From Marinirhabdus sp050859505 (GTDB lineage: Bacteria > Bacteroidota > Bacteroidia > Flavobacteriales > Flavobacteriaceae), in the NCBI RefSeq assembly GCF_050859505.1, contig NZ_CP193934.1:1426001-1490000 (forward strand): DNA of 64,000 bases, in the 5' to 3' direction. Below, piece by piece: positions 59,472-64,000 of the stretch. Positions within the stretch are counted from its first letter, which is position 1. Each line of letters opens with the position of its first letter. Below the pieces are notes generated by a model. It searched no databases. It worked only from the letters and a program-made list of their open reading frames with translations, and was not told the DNA's origin. Position numbers and translations under genes: made by a program.

Positions 59472-59639
59472 TACAGGGAACAATCTTCTTTTTTAAAGGA
59501 ACAATGTGTATAACTAACATAAAATTAACTACTTAGATTCGTTAATGCCTTCATAATTTTAGTTTTAATTAAAATACTGCTGTTAATTTTACGACAGTTA
59601 AAAGCAGTAAAACTTTTAAAAAAAATTAAAAAAAAATTT

Positions 59640-61025
59640 ATGAAAAATTTAACGAGAAGTTCATTCGCAATTTTATGTTGTGTAGCAGCAATTACTTTTA
59701 CATCATGTAGTAATGATGATGATGATATTACAGATGGTGGTGATTCAGACCCAGTTGTTGCCGGCTATATTTATACCACAACTAATGGGCAGGGAGAAAA
59801 TCAGGTAATTCGTTTTGAACGAATGGATGACGGATCCTTACGGAATGAAACCGCTTTCCCCACTGGCAGTAATGGCGGAGCAAATATTAGCGTAGGTGGG
59901 GATGCCTTTGGAGATTATGATTCACAAGGAGCAATTCGCATTATTGGCGACTACTTCTTAACTGTTAATTCTGGAGGGAATACTGTTTCAGTTTTTTCAT
60001 TGGATAAAACCAATGGTAATTTAACGCGTGTAGCGAATACAAATTCAGGGGGAACACGCCCGGTTAGTATTACGTCTACTCCAGTGAGCGGTAGTACTAC
60101 AGAATTCTGGGTTGTTGTGGGTAACCAATGGAACAATCCAAATGTTCAGGGTTCTGGAGCTGATTTGAGGCGTTTTCCAAATGATGCGTTTCATATGATG
60201 GACCTAACACAACCTGATGCTACAGACCAAGAGCGTAATATTCAGTTATTCCGTTTTAATACTACTAATGGGAGTTTAACTTCAGTATCACAACTAGATA
60301 ATTATGTTCGTGAAAATGGTGGGCCTGTAAATGTTACTTTTAGTGAAGATGGTTCTAAATTAGCCGTTTCTTTATGGGGAGTTGCGCATTTTGGCACAGA
60401 TAGTCCATCATTGGAGGAACAACGTCCAAGTAGAGTATATGTGTACGATTTTAATAATGGAACTGCATCAAACGGACGTTTCTTTCAAGAAGAAGGTATT
60501 GCAGGTACGATAGGAATTGATTGGGCACGTGGGAGTAATTCGCTGTTATATTCAACAAATTTCAATACTACAATAGCTAAAACAAACAATAGCTTGACAG
60601 TTTTATTAGACAATGGGTCTAGTGTAACAAAGTCGGGTAATTTTGCAACTAGTACTGCAGACGATTTAGACGAAGCCTGCTGGACTGCTGTAAGTCCGTC
60701 TGGAGATAGATTATATGTAGCGAGTTTTGGTTCAAACGTAATCACTCCTTTTGCATTAGGTGCTTCTGGAAATGTAACAAGCACCTTACCTGTTGAGGCG
60801 CGTGAGGGAAATGCACCTCCAGCCGATTCTAAGGATGTTTGGGTTACTCCAAACAATCAATACTTATATCACCTCGGCGCGTTTCAGTCGTTCTCTATGA
60901 ATATTTTTGATATCACCCAAAGTGGAGTTGATTATAGAGAGCAAATAGTACTTCAAACTACTCAAAGTGGCTTAGGTCAACCAGGAGCTTTTAATTTCCT
61001 TGGGCTTACAGGGTTTGATCTGTAA
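59640..61025 (+). CDS. Lactonase-like beta-propeller lipoprotein
   Basis: 461 aa. Lipoprotein signal with lipobox TSC (C23) followed by SNDDDD, an acidic patch of the type used for surface export in flavobacteria. The mature protein has repeated propeller strands (NTVSVFSLDKTNGNLTRV, IQLFRFNTTNGSLTSV, DRLYVASFGSNVITPF), like the 6-phosphogluconolactonase fold. No catalytic assignment is possible. It has its own terminator and a long AT-rich leader. Confidence 0.8.
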   Translation: MKNLTRSSFAILCCVAAITFTSCSNDDDDITDGGDSDPVVAGYIYTTTNGQGENQVIRFERMDDGSLRNETAFPTGSNGGANISVGGDAFGDYDSQGAIRIIGDYFLTVNSGGNTVSVFSLDKTNGNLTRVANTNSGGTRPVSITSTPVSGSTTEFWVVVGNQWNNPNVQGSGADLRRFPNDAFHMMDLTQPDATDQERNIQLFRFNTTNGSLTSVSQLDNYVRENGGPVNVTFSEDGSKLAVSLWGVAHFGTDSPSLEEQRPSRVYVYDFNNGTASNGRFFQEEGIAGTIGIDWARGSNSLLYSTNFNTTIAKTNNSLTVLLDNGSSVTKSGNFATSTADDLDEACWTAVSPSGDRLYVASFGSNVITPFALGASGNVTSTLPVEAREGNAPPADSKDVWVTPNNQYLYHLGAFQSFSMNIFDITQSGVDYREQIVLQTTQSGLGQPGAFNFLGLTGFDL

Positions 61026-61048
61026 ATAATAATAAAGTTATTTTTTAG

Positions 61049-61087
61049 AAAGCCTCCTGTATATAAAATACAAGGAGGCTTTTTTTA
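61049..61087 (+). terminator. Terminator downstream of the lipoprotein gene
   Basis: AAAGCCTCCT...AGGAGGCTTT with an extended GTAT/ATAC stem, then a run of seven or more T. Confidence 0.9.
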
Positions 61088-61211
61088 AATCACTATTTCA
61101 CAACCACTAAGAAAATAAAGCAGCGATTCCATAAATTGATAAAGTAAAGGCGAAGCGTAAGAGATATAAATTTATTAAAATTTCAGTACCTTTTCAATTC
61201 AAAATAAAGCT

Positions 61212-62819
61212 ATGCACTTGCGTTTTTTATTGCTTTTATGTTGCTTTCAGGTAAGTTTTGCTCAAGATAGAGTCTCTGTTTTGGTAGACAGCCTTGCGGA
61301 AGCTTCTTCTTCTATTGAAAAAACACAATTAAGCCTTTCTATAGCAGAAGAATTGCAACAATCCAATTGGGAACGTACTGTTCACTACTTAGATATTGCC
61401 AAAGAAACTGCTGAAAACGCAAATGATGAAGCATTATTAGCCGAAGTATATGTAGCGGCGGGCACTATTTATTCAGCAAAAGACGCACTCGATATTGCTT
61501 TAGAGAATTTCCTGAAAGCATACAATTATTACGAAGATAAAGAAGCTTCAAAACGTTTCAGGTTAGAGAATAATCTCGCGATTGTCTATGCCAGGATTGA
61601 TAATAAGGAAAAGGCATTGTCCTATTTTGATAAGGTGTACCAATACCAATTGCAACAAAAAGACACTTTGTTATTAGCTCAAATTCTCAACAATATGGGG
61701 AATTTGTATTTGAGTAAAAATGCAGATTCGGCATTGGTGTATTTCGAAAAAGCTGAAAAATTGGCTAACGTAAGCAAGGATCCTAATCTTTCCATTTATG
61801 TACAAACCAATTTGGGTAGAAGTTATCTCAAGAAAGAAGAAATGGAACGGGCAAATAGTTCATTTCAAAAAGCATTGCAAAGTGTTTCAGCAATGTCAAA
61901 CCCACGAACAACTTCTTTTTTGTATGGTGAGTTGTCTCAATTTTACCTGCAGAATAACCAAATTGATTCCGCTTTAGTATATGCCAAAAAAGTGATTGTT
62001 GCCAATGATGTGTCTGCACCCTTCAGTTTTGAACAACAATATGCCGTTGGATTGGTGTATAAAAGCCTCTTGAAAAAAGGCGCGTATGAAGAAGCTGCAA
62101 CGTATTTTGAAAAATATAATCAGATCCGTGATTCTATCGATTTGGAAGACAAACGGGTAAATGTGGAGCGTGTGCTTATTGAAGAAAAATACCGAAACCA
62201 AGAAAAAATACGTGAGCTAGAAGAAGGAAAAAAAAGGTTTCGAAATTATATGATTCTTTTGGGATTATTGGGAGCACTTGTGTTACTGGGTGCTTTGTTA
62301 CTTCGGTTTAGAGCAAAACTAAAAAACACGGAACTTGAAAAACAACTGGCAACTGCCAAACAAAGAGAACTGAACACAGCGCTGGAACTGAAAAACAAAG
62401 AATTGATTGGTAAGGCAATGGTTGAAATACACCGTACCGAAATAATTGAAGATATCTTAACCGATTTAAAATCTGTGCGATTAACAGCCTCTAAGAAAGA
62501 AACCCAAAATGCTATAGATTATGTGGTCAAACGTTTAAAACGCGACACCAATGCCAATTTGTGGGAAGAATTTGAAATACGATTTGAACAAGTACATGAA
62601 TCGTTCTACAAGAATCTAATTGAAAAACACCCGGACCTTACTCCAAAAGACAAACGGTTATGTGCCCTTTTAAAACTGAATCTCACTTCAAAAGAGATTG
62701 CTCAAATTACGGGTCAAACTGCAAAATCTGTAGAAAATGCACGTACCCGACTTCGGAAAAAGCTAAATATTACACACGCAGACACCGATCTTTCAGCTTA
62801 TTTATTCAGTTTCGATTAA
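61212..62819 (+). CDS. TPR-repeat membrane regulator with C-terminal LuxR-type HTH
   Basis: 535 aa. Signal peptide (to about residue 18, SFAQ), TPR repeats over residues about 45-310 (ALENFLKAYNYYE, AQILNNMGNLYLSKN, SALVYFEKAEKLA), one transmembrane helix (about 348-367), a coiled coil (LEKQLATAKQRELNTALELKNKEL) and a C-terminal helix-turn-helix (LKLNLTSKEIAQITGQTAKSVENARTRLRKKLNI). A Bacteroidetes architecture in which periplasmic TPRs sense a signal and the cytoplasmic HTH binds DNA. Target genes are unknown; the secreted-protein gene downstream is a candidate. Confidence 0.87.
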   Translation: MHLRFLLLLCCFQVSFAQDRVSVLVDSLAEASSSIEKTQLSLSIAEELQQSNWERTVHYLDIAKETAENANDEALLAEVYVAAGTIYSAKDALDIALENFLKAYNYYEDKEASKRFRLENNLAIVYARIDNKEKALSYFDKVYQYQLQQKDTLLLAQILNNMGNLYLSKNADSALVYFEKAEKLANVSKDPNLSIYVQTNLGRSYLKKEEMERANSSFQKALQSVSAMSNPRTTSFLYGELSQFYLQNNQIDSALVYAKKVIVANDVSAPFSFEQQYAVGLVYKSLLKKGAYEEAATYFEKYNQIRDSIDLEDKRVNVERVLIEEKYRNQEKIRELEEGKKRFRNYMILLGLLGALVLLGALLLRFRAKLKNTELEKQLATAKQRELNTALELKNKELIGKAMVEIHRTEIIEDILTDLKSVRLTASKKETQNAIDYVVKRLKRDTNANLWEEFEIRFEQVHESFYKNLIEKHPDLTPKDKRLCALLKLNLTSKEIAQITGQTAKSVENARTRLRKKLNITHADTDLSAYLFSFD

Positions 62820-62958
62820 ATAATTCGGAATTACACAAGAACGTTAACTACCTTTAATTCAATTAAATATATATAATTGAGTGGTGTTGCTATGGTCAAA
62901 ATCCGACTGTGAGTGTTTTTGTATGGGTTAATTAATTTTTAAAGAAAAGGAGGCATAA

Positions 62959-62966
62959 TATATTTG
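62959..62966 (+). promoter_or_regulatory. -7 promoter element upstream of the small charged protein gene
   Basis: TATATTTG matches TAnnTTTG. It overlaps a potential TTG start at 62964 and so favours the ATG at 63018. The rest of 62820-63017 shows no gene. Confidence 0.5.
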
Positions 62967-63017
62967 GCCCAGATTAAAACGGAAACTAAGCGCTGTTTCA
63001 TTAACAAAGATTTCTTG

Positions 63018-63149
63018 ATGAAAGAAAGAAAAGAAACTAAAACCGAATTGGATACGCTTCTAGAAAATAGCAAAAACAAAAAAAATGCATTAAAGAAGCT
63101 GGTTCAAAAACTTGAAGAAAATAAAAAGTCAAACTCAAAACCTAAGTAA
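63018..63149 (+). CDS. Very small charged coiled-coil-like protein
   Basis: 43 aa, about 50 percent Lys/Glu/Asn, with heptad-like leucines (LDTLLENSKNKKNALKKLVQKL). It ends one base before the next ATG, which suggests translational coupling with the large secreted-protein gene. Not recognised. It could be a leader peptide or a real small protein. Confidence 0.45.
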   Translation: MKERKETKTELDTLLENSKNKKNALKKLVQKLEENKKSNSKPK

Positions 63150-63150
63150 C

Positions 63151-64000
63151 ATGAAAATTATGAAAACTATTTTTACACTTTTGGCCTGTATGGTCATTAC
63201 TATTACGCAAGCACAGTGGACTACAGATACCGCTGTAAATACATTGGTGACAAATTCTGAAACTGGCGATATGCAAGCTTTAGGAACTTCTACTGGTGAA
63301 ACCTATGTTGTTTTTTGGAAACCAGTAGCTGCACCTACCAATTATGAATTAAGAATGCAGGTTCTGGATGCAGATGGCAATCAAACCTTGGGCAGTGACG
63401 GCATGTTATTGAGCGACCAAATACCTATGAGTACATTTACAGTTATTTGGAAAATAGTGGTAGATACCAATGATAATATTTATGTGGGTGTGACTGGCAC
63501 TGGTGGTGGAGATCCCGCTTTTGTATTTAAATTGGATACAGCTGGAAATCACTTATGGAATGCCGATGGAGTGAGTGTGGGTGGGGGCAATTTAGTGACT
63601 GTTTTACCACTTACTTCTGGTGAAGCAATCGTAAGTTGGCTATCTTCTACTGGTGCAGTTATGCAAAAATATAATGCCAATGGGGTGGCAGTTTGGCCTA
63701 GCACACAAATAATTACTTCAGGTACTGGGTTTGCTGCTCCTGCAAATCTTTTTGAAATGGCTGGTGGAGAGTATGTAGTAGTGTTCCACCGTTTACTTTC
63801 GGGTATTAATTCTAATTTATATGCACAGCGATATGATGTGGACGGAAATGCTGTATGGGCAGCTGCTATGCAACTTTCAGATAAACTAACGGCATTTAAT
63901 CGTCTTTACACGGGCGTTCATGATGGAGATGTTGTCTATATGGGCTATTTTGCCGCTAGTAACAATAGGTTCGATTCTTTTTTGCAACGTATTAATCCAG
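63151..64000 (+). CDS. Large secreted protein, partial (5' end)
   Basis: 283 codons visible; the gene continues past the right edge. Signal peptide (MKTIFTLLACMVITITQAQ), then beta-rich repeats with LQVLDADGNQTL-, FKLDTAGNHLW-, QKYNANGVAVWP- and QRYDVDGNAVW-like units, about 60-65 residues apart, as in propeller proteins exported by the type IX system. A C-terminal sorting domain would lie outside the window. The frame begins one base after the small charged gene. Confidence 0.8.
   Translation, partial: MKIMKTIFTLLACMVITITQAQWTTDTAVNTLVTNSETGDMQALGTSTGETYVVFWKPVAAPTNYELRMQVLDADGNQTLGSDGMLLSDQIPMSTFTVIWKIVVDTNDNIYVGVTGTGGGDPAFVFKLDTAGNHLWNADGVSVGGGNLVTVLPLTSGEAIVSWLSSTGAVMQKYNANGVAVWPSTQIITSGTGFAAPANLFEMAGGEYVVVFHRLLSGINSNLYAQRYDVDGNAVWAAAMQLSDKLTAFNRLYTGVHDGDVVYMGYFAASNNRFDSFLQRINP

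Noticed and set aside
62964..63017. TTG start for the small charged protein
   Set aside because: It overlaps the predicted -7 element; ATG 63018 is more plausible.

Overview
The window looks like chromosomal DNA of a marine-type Flavobacteriaceae (Bacteroidetes). Evidence: low G+C; Bacteroidetes -7 promoter elements (TAnnTTTG) ahead of several genes; almost no Shine-Dalgarno sequences; and lineage-typical genes such as a GLPGLI protein next to a TonB-dependent receptor-like barrel, DUF5686, DUF4230, 2TM and lipoproteins with acidic residues after the lipobox cysteine. No rRNA, tRNA, CRISPR array, transposase or phage genes were seen. No gene-free stretch exceeds 300 bases; the largest gaps (23798-24058, 37476-37740, 19883-20140) hold promoters or repeats.

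Layout. 1-2181: a radical-SAM DNA-repair-type gene runs off the left edge, divergent from a LexA/CI-like XRE-S24 regulator with a shared operator array, followed by three tandem small acidic lipoproteins. 2305-9466: waaA, a DegT-type aminotransferase with galE, fabD, a PPOX-fold protein, folA and a 2TM protein. 9528-14923: a class V PLP enzyme, DUF427, egtD and egtB (ergothioneine-type synthesis), two TonB C-terminal-like proteins and thyA. 15065-23797: a CNT nucleoside transporter, a bifunctional-nuclease-family protein, etfA and etfB, pdhB and a DUF5686 outer-membrane protein. 24059-33382: soluble and membrane pyrophosphatases, a MgtC/DUF4010 protein, an App1-type phosphatase, ppk1 and a deoxynucleoside kinase. 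33509-38652: GLPGLI plus receptor, DUF4230 and a rhodanese.

38762-58598 is the most distinctive part: a phenylalanine/phenylacetate catabolic island. It has a phenylalanine hydroxylase, a TetR-type PaaR-like regulator and one long collinear gene set: paaE, A, B, C, D, G, H, a four-helix-bundle gene, paaI, a metallopeptidase, a thiolase, paaZ (carrying an extra DUF1569-like C-terminal domain), paaF-like, paaY, and E2 and E1 of a 2-oxoacid dehydrogenase. There is no paaK (phenylacetate-CoA ligase), so the E1/E2 pair may make phenylacetyl-CoA directly from phenylpyruvate. Phenylacetyl-CoA would then be epoxidised by PaaABCDE, isomerised by PaaG, opened by PaaZ and shortened by PaaF/H/thiolase.

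Nearly every gap of this operon is filled by a short palindromic repeat from one of at least seven families (called A-G here), and several copies lie in frame inside genes (phhA three times, the E2 gene twice, paaH once). In families A and F the hairpin arms differ in sequence between copies but stay complementary, which suggests a conserved structure. The four-helix-bundle gene sits in a cassette of about 480 bp bounded by 17-bp inverted repeats that supply the end of paaH and the start of paaI. This repeat system is the best candidate for something undescribed.

58629-64000: an AraC regulator, a surface-type beta-propeller lipoprotein, a TPR/LuxR-type regulator, a tiny charged protein and the start of a large secreted protein that runs off the right edge.
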